Positions 48,859-60,580 of a stretch of DNA of 64,000 nucleotides are shown here, piece by piece; the stretch's first letter is position 1; every line of letters begins with the position of its first letter. Origin of the DNA: Onchocerca volvulus (Eukaryota; Nematoda; Chromadorea; Rhabditida; Onchocercidae); NCBI GenBank assembly GCA_000499405.2, contig HG738138.1:12525208-12589207 (forward strand). The letters are read 5' to 3'. A model generated the notes under the pieces. It did not search any database and had not been told where the DNA came from. It worked only from the letters and a program-made list of their open reading frames with translations. Made by a program: the position numbers and the translations under genes.

Positions 48859-51800
48859 AACAAATTAAAAAGTTCTGTTTGAATACTTGAACGGAACCTT
48901 ACGCTTACCGGGTTGCTTACGTCTAGAGATGGAATAACGCGGAAAGCGTCTTTAATAATCCGGAACGGACCAGCTGAATTATCAAAAATACTTGGGACAT
49001 GCAGCTGTGATGGTATCTGCGGAATATATGTAATGCTCGATGGAGCTTGCAACATACCAGAGAACATGTAAGGATCTGTATAAAATACTTTAACACAGCA
49101 TTGAAATTTTCGTGGATTCCTTAATTATTTAAGAATCAAAGAATATAAAATTACAAATATGAAACACTGAAATATAAAACATAAAATTTGTTTTAAAATT
49201 ATAAGAATTACTTCTGTATGACGCAGCTGTGATTGGTTGTGTATAAGGCAATTCTAAATTGTATAAACTTCTGTCATATTGGTTTGGTTTTAAATATGGA
49301 TTTAATAGTGATGAATGTTTAAATGAATCGTGCACATGCTGAAAATGTAAGTTTGATATGAAATGAAGAGAAACCAGATGCAAAATAAGCATTTAAAGCT
49401 TACATATAATGTGGGAATAGAAATAGCTCCAACTTTTTTCGCGAAATATCGAAAACATCCCGCAATTTCATATCAAAATCGACAAATACGTAATACTGAA
49501 TCAAATTTTTATAAACAACGAAAATTTACAGGAATACTTTGCCAGTACTAACATTAGTCAATAACATGGGACAATGCTTTGAAGGTATACAACGACGGGA
49601 ACGTCGATCGAAAACTCGTGCTATGGAGCATCTCATCAAAAATGTTTTCTGTTGGATACATTTAATATATATCGGAGAACATTGCTTTCCGTAATTTCCG
49701 TCTTCTTTGTTTTCACATGAAAAACTATCTAAACAAACAGAAGAATTAGTATTATGACTTCATGATAAATGTACGAATTGGAACTTACTGGTTGATGGCG
49801 GCGAGAGCGATGGAGTAATTGATCCAACTTTTCCTAAATAAATTACACCAACAAAGCCAGAGCTACAGAGATTCGTTTTCGTGCATTTCCAAAATTCATC
49901 ACATTTTAGCAATTCAGGAATGAATAACTGTCCTCGTGGACATCCATAAATTTTCCTCCAACTTGAGCTACAAACAACAACTTTATTCGAACAATCGAAC
50001 GCGTATAAGCCATCGTCCATTTTATCACATCTGATTGAATCTGTAAAATTTCCTCACATCTACAGCTGTGAGTATACACAAGTGTTCGAAGAAAAAATTT
50101 CTGAATTAAAATTTATCACGACGAACCTGTTTCCCTTTCGGACACTTCTGGCAAACAGAACTGATTCCTATATGTTTCTTGAGAATGTGATCCCGATGTT
50201 TCTTGATGTTCCACGGCTGAAATACATTAGCAACGTGAAAGCAAAGGCAACAGCACCAAGACAATTGCTTATGGTTGCTGATGGGATACGTCCGCACGGC
50301 CTTATTTAAATATCCTTTCAAAAGAATCAAATTACAAGCCGTCAAATCATCAATCGATGGTTGTGGACTTCGACTGGTACTAGTCGAGCAATGAAAAACC
50401 TTTTTTATGGTTCGATAGATTTTTTGAAAATTTTTCCTTCAACATTTATATGCCGAGATCGTATTTTATGAGGGGAAAACCAGAAACACCAAACTTACTT
50501 GGTATTTGGTAAACCTTTTTGTTAGCTTCAATGATACACTGTTTTTTAGCATATTCGCAATGGTTCATATCTCTACCAGAAACTAAATTTGAAAAAGTAA
50601 AATCCTTTAAAATATTCCATCAGCATTGCACACAAACACAATCAAGAGACTCAACAAGGGTAACTTACCTGAAGTTTCTTTGAATATTTCTTTTGATCAA
50701 GTCAATATGAAGCAGTGAGATCAAATTTTATGATGAAATTGCAAAATAATGAACTTACCTGGCTTATTAACTACATTTTCATTGGATGTACTGAGGCAAT
50801 GTGCTCGAACATATCTACAGCTTTTCCCGCCTGCATCATAAAATAAATCTTACAAAATAGTTAAACTTATAAAAATACGCGATTAGCCTATTCACGAACT
50901 TGCTCCATGCGTGATCTTACATTTCCTTACTTTTTAATTAATTTATTGCAATAAAATCTCGAATCTCGCACTTCCACCCTTGTATGATCTCCAATATGCA
51001 TTAGAATCTAAACTAATTTTATGTATTTTTGTTGATGATTAATGACACATATACAATGCGTGAGAGGCGTATGCGGTTTGATTTAATAGGATCAGTTTAT
51101 AGAAGCGTTACGGTAATAATCCAGATTGATAAATGTATTAGAGCTAAGTTACAGTCATGGCAATACTTTTCATCGGCAATTCATTTCTCCACAATAACTT
51201 GGCCTTTTTTCTGTCTTCTGATATGAAAGAAATATTCATTACTAACCTGAGCTATTAGCTTCAGGAAGTGACAATTCAGGAGGAGAAACTGATGGTGTGG
51301 CCGTGGCGCTTTTGTGCTTGATCCATTCTGCAGAGGATTGAATTTTTCAGTAGAAATTTATAGGAAGAATTTCAACATACTGTGAGACTGAAAGAGATGG
51401 TAACAGCAAAAAGAATTAAACATTACGACTGAGTGCTCTATCCGATGGATAAAATGAAGCCAGTATTCGGTACATCAAGAATGCACATTGCTCGTAATCC
51501 ACGCACCGACGTAAAACATTCGAAAATACCGTCGAATTCGGACATTTCTTATGGATTTCAGAACCATCAATGCATGTTATAAAATCCGCAACACAACCCG
51601 TTGAATAGTCACCATCAGCTAATTCATAACAGCCTGACAGTGAATATTTGGTATCACGAAAAAAAAAAGAAAACTTGTGATAAGTTTATTGGACAAAAAA
51701 AAAAAAAAAAAAAATTCCGACAAATTTATTGGACAAAAAAAAAAAGAAAAAGAAAGTATAGTAACAAAAACAAGCTTCAGAATCTTAGAATATGAAACTT

Positions 51801-54800
51801 TTTTTTCCAATCCAATAATAGGAGTTTTCTGAAGCAAGCATTATAACAAAAAAAAAGGTTTCAGATTTTTAGAACGAATGAACTTGAGAGCGGAGTTTTT
51901 TTGATATTTGAGTTGCTGCTTGAGAAATGAAAGGTGAAATTTTTTTTTTCCAATCGAATAATACGACGGTTTTTTGAAAGGATACGTAAAGATTGACACA
52001 ATAGATAGAAACATGATTCTCAACCTTCTTTAGTTAGTTTCATAATTTCACTATAATCATTCCCTACATTTCCATCTGTTGTAAAAAATACGTATGGTGT
52101 CGTCATCACTTGATCACAGTCTCCTTTTGGCGTACAAGTGCCAACATTTCGATTGAAAACCATATTATCTGGACAATACTTCACTGTTCCTTTCTGAAAC
52201 AAATTAGGAATTGCATCATTGAAGATGGTATAATCACTTATTCTAAACAATTCTGAATTAAATCCATAAAAAGATTGCAGAACAATGAAAAACATGAGTT
52301 TTATTTTAAAACATTCTAAAATGAAAAAATTTTTTGGAAAATCAACCTGATTGTAACATTGCAAATAGCTCCTCAAGCAAGAATTCAGTGGATAGATGCC
52401 ATTATTTCGTCCTATACAGAAAGATGTAATCGTAGATGTCGGTTGTTGTTCCGCTGCATCTTGTTCTTCGATTGAAATGCCTTCAGATTTCACAGGTTGA
52501 TTTCGACATTGTGCGACGTTGATTGTTTCTTCACATCGATTGACTGATTCATCAAACACAAGAGTTGCAGGACAGAACATTAGTACTTTTGTCATATGCT
52601 AAATGCATTAATTTAATGAAATTTAAATTTAAACTGAACCAAAGTGAGTGATATCGAAATTTAAAAAACAAAGCACTTACAATACATGAAAAGAAAAATT
52701 CTGAGCACGGTCCGGCAGCATAGTTCCCATCAGGACGATTGTTGCAAAATTTGTCTTTCTTCTCTGTCCCATCAAGTTTCTTATGTAACGGCTTTTGTGG
52801 TAATGGAGCTACCGAAGATACAGTTTGAACACAAGCCCGAACTTCAGTGGAATTTCTACATCGATGAAAATTACTGTCATAAGCCATTCCATCCGGACAT
52901 GCAAACAAATATATTTTTCCTTTTGCACAGATATAAAAGTTTTTCGAACAATTATATGAAAATATTCCATCTGGTCGAGCATCACACTGGACATCTATAA
53001 GTAATAATATTGTTATTTTCACGTTGTTATGATAATGTAACTTGAAATTTTCAACAACATATCGTTTTGTATGATCACTAATAAAAACCGGTTAATTTCG
53101 AACTGAAATTCAATTATTATCGAGATTTAGTTACGAATTATTGAATTCCTGATAAAATTTTACTTAATTTATTTTGAGTCAATTGACTAATTCTTCCACA
53201 TGCGATAACATCAGACTGCAAGGTACATCGCGAATTGTCTGGATTAAAAACCAATGGCTCAGGACAACTGACTAAGCTAATAATGCCATCTTGACAGGAA
53301 ATATAATTCGTCAAACAATGTCCTAATTTATGAGGACCATTTTGAAGAGTAGTACAACTTGGCATCGGCGACTCAATACTGTCAATCAAGGATGAGTACA
53401 GTTCTCTACTTGAAGCGATTCTGCAAATCAATTAGCTATAATATTGAGTGTGCAAAATGCCAACTGTAGGGTATCCGCAATGCAACAGACTATTTGGGCC
53501 CAAACCTGCAAGCTTCGACATTATTTGGCTCATCGCAAGTACCACTACGAGAATTGAAAGCGAAATTCCACGGACAACTCATATAAAATGTTTTGCCATT
53601 TGCACAACCATAATAGACTTTGCTACAACCGTCAACATAAAAACCATTGCTTAGATTTAGACATCTTGACATATCACCTGAAAATTAGCCAGTTAAAGTA
53701 AAAAAAAAAAAAAAAATAATTTTAATAGTGATCCAACAAGCAATAGGTAACGGCATGAGTTAGCGTGCAGAAAAAATGTTTTTATATAAATTAATATACA
53801 GCGAAATACAAGTGGACACATACCTTCTATGGACATAATCATAGGCCTATCAATCGACTTTCGGATTTTATCTGATGTATCGTTATACTGTCGACAGTTT
53901 GGCACATTCTCCCTTAAAAAAAAAAAAAAAAAGTTTAAAAGATAAAAGTGAATTAAAAATCACTGGAACAGATGTTTAAAAATTTGTAGTACATGTTACC
54001 TGAAATCGCATCGTTTCAGAAAAGGATTAAACACTAAACCAAATGCGCATTTTGCAAAAGATGTTGCGCCATGCCAGCAATGGTAATAACCGGAACCACA
54101 AGGTGATGAGCCATAAATGCCATCATCCAAAATTGAGCATCCAGAAACCAAATTAGAAGCAGTTTCTTCCCTTCAAAAATCATTCGTCATTTTTATAACG
54201 GAAAATTCAAAATCTACAGAATAACTGGCTTACTCAATAGCGCCTTTTTCATCATTTATTATCGATTGATGTTCACTACAAGCAACAACATTCTTCGGAT
54301 AATCACAAAAACCGCCATCAACATTGAAAACTAATTCGTTTGGACATTCAAACTCGACTGGAATACCATTTGAGCAAGAATAGAATTTCTCGGTACATCC
54401 TTCTGCATATAGACCATCTTTTTGTTGCTTATAACGACAATCTGCAAACAAACGTCCAGATTTGATATGATAACTTCAAATTTTTTTCCTTTGAACATTA
54501 GATTTTTTAGAGATAACATGTTAGGATTTTAGAAGTTTCTTGTTTCTCAGACAATCAAATCATTTACAAATACCGATATTCTCATTTGATGAAGCTGATT
54601 TGTCCCATCTTTTATCCTTCAAACATTTTTCAACTCTGGATTTCTTTTCACAATTCCCTGTTTGTTTATTATATACAAGATCCGGGTCACATGAAGAAAT
54701 GCTTCCCTCTCCTGAATGTACAATTATAGGCCAAAAAGGCATAAATTGTTGCATACTAAAAACTGAGGAATGATAGAGGCTAACCATTAAAACAAATTAA

Positions 54801-57800
54801 AAAATTCCTTTCACAGTCTCCTAGGTCGTAGACTCCATCGGAAAGCGAAGAACATGGAACAGAACGTCTGAAACAATAAATGAGGAATAAATTTTTCAAA
54901 AGTTTCGGTTTCTAAGTTTAAAGACTTTGGTCGATTTCTATCAGTGAGAAATTATGACTTACCTAGCATTAGCGGTTGATGTTTCTAAATCGGTAAAATC
55001 ATCGCACGAAGGTAATTCTGCAGAAGTCATGCATTGATGATGTTCAGGTGAGAATAATTGTCCTTGGCTACAAACAACGACAAGACCTCTTCCATTGATG
55101 CAAAAAAGATATTCCCCATAGCATTTTGCAACAGCATACATGCCATTTTCTCGCTTTTGACAAACATTTTCGCCCCGATCAGTTCCCACTGTTTTCTGGA
55201 TGATTTCTGAACAATATTTTTAAATTCTGAGATTCTGAATTTAAATTTTCGAGAATTTTTTTCAGAATTACATTGACATAAAGAGTTAGCGGAATCTTGC
55301 TTTTTCATAAAGTTTCTATTTCTAATATAGAGAAATTAGAAGAAGTAGGAATCAAAACATTCCAAAGTGGGTATATTACAGATTTCTGCCTTCTAAATTA
55401 TCAAATGGCATACGGTACCTTCATCTGTATCTATTGCAGCTGATTCATGCGATTCCGGATCATTTTTTTTAAACTGTGGGCATTTTTCAACATTAAACGC
55501 ATACTCACAATTTCCTGTTTCTCCATTATACACAAAACCCTGACTACATGAAACATTGCTTCCCACTCCTGAATAAAAAATACATGGTAAAACGATCACA
55601 GAGTGTTAACTGCTGACTATTAGTTGACAGAGATTGCTTCATCAAGCCTAGTGAAAAGCTGAAAATATATATCCATTATACTGATCAGGCTGAACACTGA
55701 ATTTAGCAAAGGCTCTGGTCAAACAACAAGAATGAAAAGTAGATCACATCTAGAGACGAGAAAAAGAAACTATGGCTAACCATTAAAACAAATTGAAAAA
55801 TTTCTTTCACAATCTCCCAGCGCATAGATTCCATCGGGAAGCAAAGAACACGAAACAGAATATCTAAAATAACAAGTGAAGAATGAACTTTTAAATGTTT
55901 TAGTCGCTAAATTTAAATTTTTGAAATTTTCTAATTGACAGCTAACCCAGCAGTTGTAATTGTTGTTGTTTCTACATCCGTCAAATCTCCACAGGATGGC
56001 AAATTTCCAGCATCTATGCATTCTTGATGCTCAGGTGAATATAATTCACCATTGTCGCAATTAGCGATCAAACCGTTTCCATCGATACAAAATACAAATT
56101 TCCCATAACATTCACCAATGGCATATTTCCCGTTTCTCCGTTTTTCACAGATGTTTTGCTGAGAATTCAGCACCTTCTGGATGACTTCTGAACAATCAAT
56201 TTCAAATTTTCATTTTTCTTTGAGATCCTTAAAGAGACGGAAAAAAAATAAAGAAGCAGTTTTTATTGCATTATTCTATATGAATCTCAATGATGGCATT
56301 CGAAATTTCAGTCTAGTGATTCAATCACGTTCACCAACTTTAAAACTTACGCTGCTTTGACATCTCAAAACTTTTTTCGTTAGATTTGATGGGCTTCATT
56401 TCATCCTGATCGATACCTCCGCATGCTGGTATCATTTCTTTGACATCACACTGTAAAATTATGAAAATTCAAGGATTTTTCTGCACGAATATTAAAATAA
56501 TTTAAACAAAATTTTAAAAACATCAAATGTGAATTAATATGGAAACCAAAACTTACTCTTAGCTTCTTGATATTAAAATATAAATTCTTTGGACATTTCG
56601 AAAGAGATGCCGTTCCACTGTGACAAAACCAATATACATTTGAACAACCATCAACGTAAATACCACTATGCAATCCAGTACAGTCAAACCTCACTGCATG
56701 CAGAACTTTTTACATAAATTTTCAACAATTAAACTAATTGATCAATGAATGACCATAACAAGCCCATTTATCCACTTTTCTTCTTCTTTGTGAAAAAAAT
56801 TCCAAAGAATTAAAAAGCTTACACCGGCAATAGAAAATATTAGCCTCTGGTTCACATCGATTTTTATCACCATTCCAGTATAGCCCATCATCACAAAAAA
56901 CTTTTTTCGCCTCACCATTATGACACGATAGGTACCACTGCTCACATGGTGCAACCTGAAATGGAATTTATAGTCAAATACAAAGATTTGCATAGGAAAT
57001 TCCAATATTCTTACTGTAAGATATCCGATCTTACATCTGAAAGTTTTTGAAAAATCTGACAATTCTTTCGTTGCTTAATTTCGTATTGTTATTTCCAAAT
57101 CATTTCATGAAATCAGAAAAACAAATTAACCTCATATATGCCGTCCTTCCGTCCTGCACACTTTAACGGATCAGCATTTTCCTCTTTTCCTGATGGATGT
57201 CTCTCTCCAAGTTTGCTTGCTGCCAAAATATCCTCGCATTCCTCTTCATATTGTCCTATCTCGCCATTCCAGCATTTACTTTGCAAGTTGCGTGGTCGTA
57301 TGTAATCATACGCTCTTGCCGTACGTTTACGCCAAACCGGTTTAAACGACAGTTGCCGCATCTTGTTTACATCCAAAATTTTAACCATATCAGCCGCTTT
57401 CTGATCGTATTTAGCAATGTCATCAGACACATCACCAGATTCCTTCAAGTCCGGGCCTCGATAGGTCGATGGCCTAAATTATCATGGAAGTTACATGTGA
57501 GTTAAATAATTAACACAACAAATATAGAATCAGAAAATGAGAATACTGAAAACAAAATAAACAATGTTTCAAAAGTTACAATGACTAGTTCCAGTTGTAA
57601 GAAAAATCTGCAAATTTCCTTCCTCAGTTACCTGAATGGAATAAGCTACCTCAGGTCACCGAAAAATACGTCCAAATTATTCGCATCAATCAATAATCTC
57701 GCCCAAAAATAAGTTTTTAACAACCAACCGAGGAACCATGTCCACTTCTTTTTCTTTTTTACTGTCTAATTGATCAACCAATCTTGACTTATATCCTTGA

Positions 57801-58268
57801 TATTTCGTTATCCATTGCTTCTTCATTGTACTATATGATCCTGAATGATCTACTCTTATATATTGTATTATCTTATCAACTTCATGTACAGAAATCGTAT
57901 CTATCCAAATTTTCTCGAAGCAAATGAGAGTAAATAAGATGTCCAGAATATTAATATTATGAATTCGAAATATTAACACTAATATACTCTAAAAGAAAAT
58001 TCCATGACAAAAATCTTTAAGTCACAAATTCTTGGAAATCTTATTTGTGAGAGAAAGGTAGAATCTCGCTGATGACATGAATGACAATGTTTTTTTAATT
58101 GAAATACGTCAATGCTTGAATGTTTGAATATTGAATATTGAATGCTTGAAACAAAGCATTACCATCGAAAAATTCTGGATGTTGCTTCTTGTTCACTTTC
58201 GTGCAAATCACATAACAGAATATCAGAGCAATAAGCACTAGTAACAGTGTCAAACGTTGCAGATTCAT
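44341..58268 (-). CDS. giant secreted protein with 25 chitin-binding (peritrophin-A) domains
   Basis: Forty-four exons joined in phase give about 2,420 residues. The start ATG at 58268 opens a signal peptide (MNLQRLTLLLVLIALIFCYV, then ICT). The stop is TGA at 44341-44343. I count 25 six-cysteine chitin-binding type 2 units (CBM14), each of the form C..NG.Y...C...Y..C..G......C...L.FN.....C........C. Thirteen are in block A, three follow it, and nine are near the C terminus. Such proteins bind chitin in the nematode eggshell, microfilarial sheath or pharynx lining. The closest known design is C. elegans CBD-1, an eggshell protein with about a dozen such domains; whether this is its ortholog is inference. 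A 42-base 5' UTR follows a TTTCAG acceptor at 58311. Exon lists are given in the block entries. Confidence 0.87.
48819..48856. repeat. 38-base A run in an intron
   Basis: Uninterrupted A homopolymer (T on the coding strand) in the intron between the 48909 and 48783 exon borders of the chitin-binding gene, close to the 3' splice site. Confidence 0.9.
49404..49495 (-). other. possible alternative exon, chitin-binding gene
   Basis: A segment after a TTGATTCAG acceptor and before a GTAAGC donor reads YYVFVDFDMKLRDVFDISRK in phase with exon 49728-49553, but its end phase does not fit the next exon at 49338. It is left out of the main model. Confidence 0.2.
50669..50689 (-). other. possible 21-base microexon in the chitin-binding gene
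   Basis: Between exons 50830-50759 and 50582-50499 a 21-base segment preceded by AAAG and followed by a strong GTAAGT donor would insert EIFKETS in phase (phase 1 on both sides). A nine-base version starting at the next AG is also in phase. The acceptor is weak, so it may not be used. Confidence 0.3.
52025..58268 (-). other. chitin-binding gene, block A: signal peptide and domains 1-13
   Basis: Exons: 58268-58108, 57473-57131, 56955-56825, 56689-56557, 56450-56351, 56187-55947, 55863-55781, 55568-55419, 55206-54963, 54867-54785, 54711-54574, 54441-54234, 54170-54000, 53912-53824, 53677-53506, 53420-53164, 52994-52681, 52598-52347 and 52193-52025. Before domain 1 there is a basic, low-cysteine segment (VWRKRTARAYDYIRPR). 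Domain starts include CAGRKDGIYE (1), CTGLHSGIYVDGC (2), CEKRRNGKYAIGEC (3), CSLLPDGIYALGDC (4), CQKRENGMYAVAKC (5), CSSLSDGVYDLGDC (6), CRYKQQKDGLYAEGC (7), CSILDDGIYGSSPC (8), CLNLSNGFYVDGC (9), CTTLQNGPHKLGHC (10), CDARPDGIFSYNC (11), CNNRPDGNYAAGPC (12) and CIGRNNGIYPLNSC (13). Most domains are split by an intron between cysteines 3 and 4 or near the last cysteine. Confidence 0.85.
57686..57978 (-). other. possible alternative N-terminal exon, chitin-binding gene
   Basis: Inside the first intron, from an ATTAG acceptor at 57979, about 97 residues stay open in phase with an alternative first donor at 58163 (GATG/GTAATG). The sequence is charged (KIIQYIRVDHSGSYSTMKKQ) with no cysteines. It would need a weak donor to rejoin the exon at 57473. 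It could be an alternative exon or chance. Confidence 0.2.
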
Positions 58269-58312
58269 TTCACGTCGCTTATCTCTCGTAACACGCGTTA
58301 CTAGATACCTCT

Positions 58313-59290
58313 GAAACAAGTTGAAGTTGTGCTCATTGGACCATCCAAGCCATGCTCATCCCACCATCCGATCGATACGAATAACCTCTACCATCAGTCT
58401 AACTCGATGACCTATGGCATAATGGGGTAAACTTTTCAGTCAAAAAATGAGAGTTCATTCTGTCCCGCAGGTATATATACATACTATCCCTCTATAGAGG
58501 TAGATAGAAAATTGCCCAGAAGTAGCGGTCTCATATCAATGGTCGTTGCCCGAATAATATGCAAATGTAACTTCTACAAGGACATCTTTGGAAAAGATAG
58601 TTGTGATATGTCCTAAATGCACGGAAAATAATATATATTCGTCATACTGATTTTTTTTTATCATTTCCGATTGACAGAATCTTTTGCATTGTAAGCCGAC
58701 TGATATGATCATTGTACGTTCGTTTATCAAACGTTTCTTCTCCACTTTCCTCTTTGCTTCACTTACGATAATTTTGTGAAATAAGTAAAAAATTTTTTAA
58801 ATTTCAATTTTTTGGAATTATCACATCCATATATTATTCGCAATGTCCAAGTATTTATCAAATGCAATGGTGGGATTAAATACCGAAGGATATTGAGTGT
58901 GCCATCCATGATGCACACATAATATCCAAACGAATCTTTTGTTTCGTTAAGTTTAATTAATTAAATCTGAAATGTTTTTCACACGACTGTGAAAATAGAT
59001 GATGTCTCATATTAGGCTGAATAATATCTGTTTCGCAAAAGCGGTATAAGATTAACGAATGCAAGCGTTCTCAGGAAATCACGTCATATTATCAGAACAA
59101 TTACCATATACCTTGTTGATACGATGATGTCACGTAGCTATCTCCAGGACTGAACAGAACTTGCCATGAATTAATCTTTTTATGTCGATGAGATGTAAGG
59201 CAAACAAAGTGTAATCAAGTGGTTGAAAATTAGTCAGAATTTCATTCTTGTCTCACTTTATCTTTCATCGAATTTTTTTGTTTCTAATAG
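58313..59290. other. intergenic region upstream of the chitin-binding gene
   Basis: About 1 kb without a recognised gene; it should contain the minus-strand promoter of the chitin-binding gene. Confidence 0.4.
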
Positions 59291-59714
59291 TTTTCAGAGA
59301 ACAGATCACGTTAACGTGCTACATATCGATGACATGTTATACTGCAAAATGGTAAGTGAAATTTACTGAGCCATTTCTTTATTTGGCAAAGTGTAAGCAA
59401 ACAAATATAATTGAAAATAATGAATTGAAACTGTATTTCATCCTATTTCGATGCTTAAAATCGGTTACTTCCCAATTTTCTAGAATAATTAATGCCAGAT
59501 ATGGCATTATAGAATTTTGCAAGATTTTGAATCAGAACGTAAGGAGGATTAGTTTTGAACCAGGACCAGGTAACATTCTTGAATCGATGAATTTGATTTA
59601 ATGAATGATGCCTACTGAATTATTCTTCCTTACCTATTCAGTATCATCCGCAGATATTATAAATCCATTTACTGTGGCACAACGGAAAAACGGAACGTTA
59701 TACATTATTAACAG
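59291..59714 (+). other. exon-like segments of unknown gene or transcript
   Basis: Three segments with splice-like borders: 59298-59351 (after TTTTCAG, ending ATG/GTAAGTG, a strong donor; reads RTDHVNVLHIDDMLYCKM), 59484-59569 or 59499-59538, and 59642-59714 (after ATTCAG; reads SSADIINPFTVAQRKNGTLY). Using 59499-59538 all three join in phase. No start, stop or family recognised. It could be a few exons of a plus-strand gene, a decayed gene, or chance. Confidence 0.25.
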
Positions 59715-60580
59715 GTCAGCGAACATCATGTTAAGAAATCTATAAAGTCACTGAAACTTATCATAGATAAGCTATCATTATTATCGTTAAATATGTCGAA
59801 TGAAATTAAACGTAATAAAAATTACGTATAAAAGATAAAAAGAAATAGTATGAAAAAAGTATAAAATATGGAAAAAAGTAGTATGAAAAAACTAACTTTA
59901 AAATGAGCAAATTGTTAAACAAATTTACAAAGATATGAAAAGATAAAGTATAGCTTCTGTTACGTATCTCATTCGTAGTTATAATGGTGATTAATGGGCC
60001 TATAGTAGTAAAGAAGAAAAGTTTGACGCATCATGGAATATATCTTATAGCACATTACAATATGCAGTATGATAAAGAAATTGTCATTTCCATCAAAGGA
60101 CAAAGAAAATGACAAGTTTCATTAAATAAAAAATCTCAAATTAATTAAAAACACCTCTTTTAACTACAACTTTGTAAACTAGAAACTAAATTCTTTAAAA
60201 ATTGACAGAAATCACAATGTTACTCTCCAGTTTTACAGGCAATATCATAAGGATTTTGTAAATGATGTAAGGCATCGAAATTATCATTGAAAAGAGGAAA
60301 ATAATCTCAAATATAAAATAAAATGCTTCTGGGATAATTGTAGTAAACAGAATTATTACATACACACTGCAAATTCGAAATTCTTTCTGTGATATAATAT
60401 TTTCATCAATTTCGATCAAATGTTCCAAGATAAAAAAGAAATTATGCAATATTCAAATGCGAACTATTTATTTTTTATTATAAAATTATATCGACCATAT
60501 TGTCAAAGTGATAAAGACTAAATCACTTATTTTCTGATAAAATATGTTGCTACTGTATCTTTGATTCATTGGAGTAGGTA

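Larger units (their letters stand above)
48302..51633 (-). other. chitin-binding gene, middle: domains 14-16 and cysteine-poor linker
   Basis: Exons: 51633-51427, 51327-51247, 50830-50759, 50582-50499, 50216-50127, 50040-49789, 49728-49553, 49338-49212, 49075-48909, 48783-48695, 48612-48539 and 48474-48302. Domain 14 is CYELADGDYSTGC onward, domain 15 CDKMDDGLYAFDC, domain 16 CENKEDGNYGKQC. Between 14 and 15 lie short Ser/Thr/Pro-rich exons with isolated cysteine pairs (CRYVRAHC, CEYAKKQC). After domain 16 about 210 residues have no cysteine: QPITAASYRS, SSITYIPQIPSQ, a stretch of Ser/Thr and Gly, and an acidic repeat (ELEMKLDAELEAELE). All exons but the ends begin and stop in phase 1 or match their neighbours. 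The repeated TCCAATTCTGC motif at 48302-48330 encodes the acidic repeat. Confidence 0.78.

Noticed and set aside
52686..53000. 104-residue plus-strand frame
   Set aside because: Antisense to chitin-binding domains 11 and 12, whose cysteine pattern is unmistakable.
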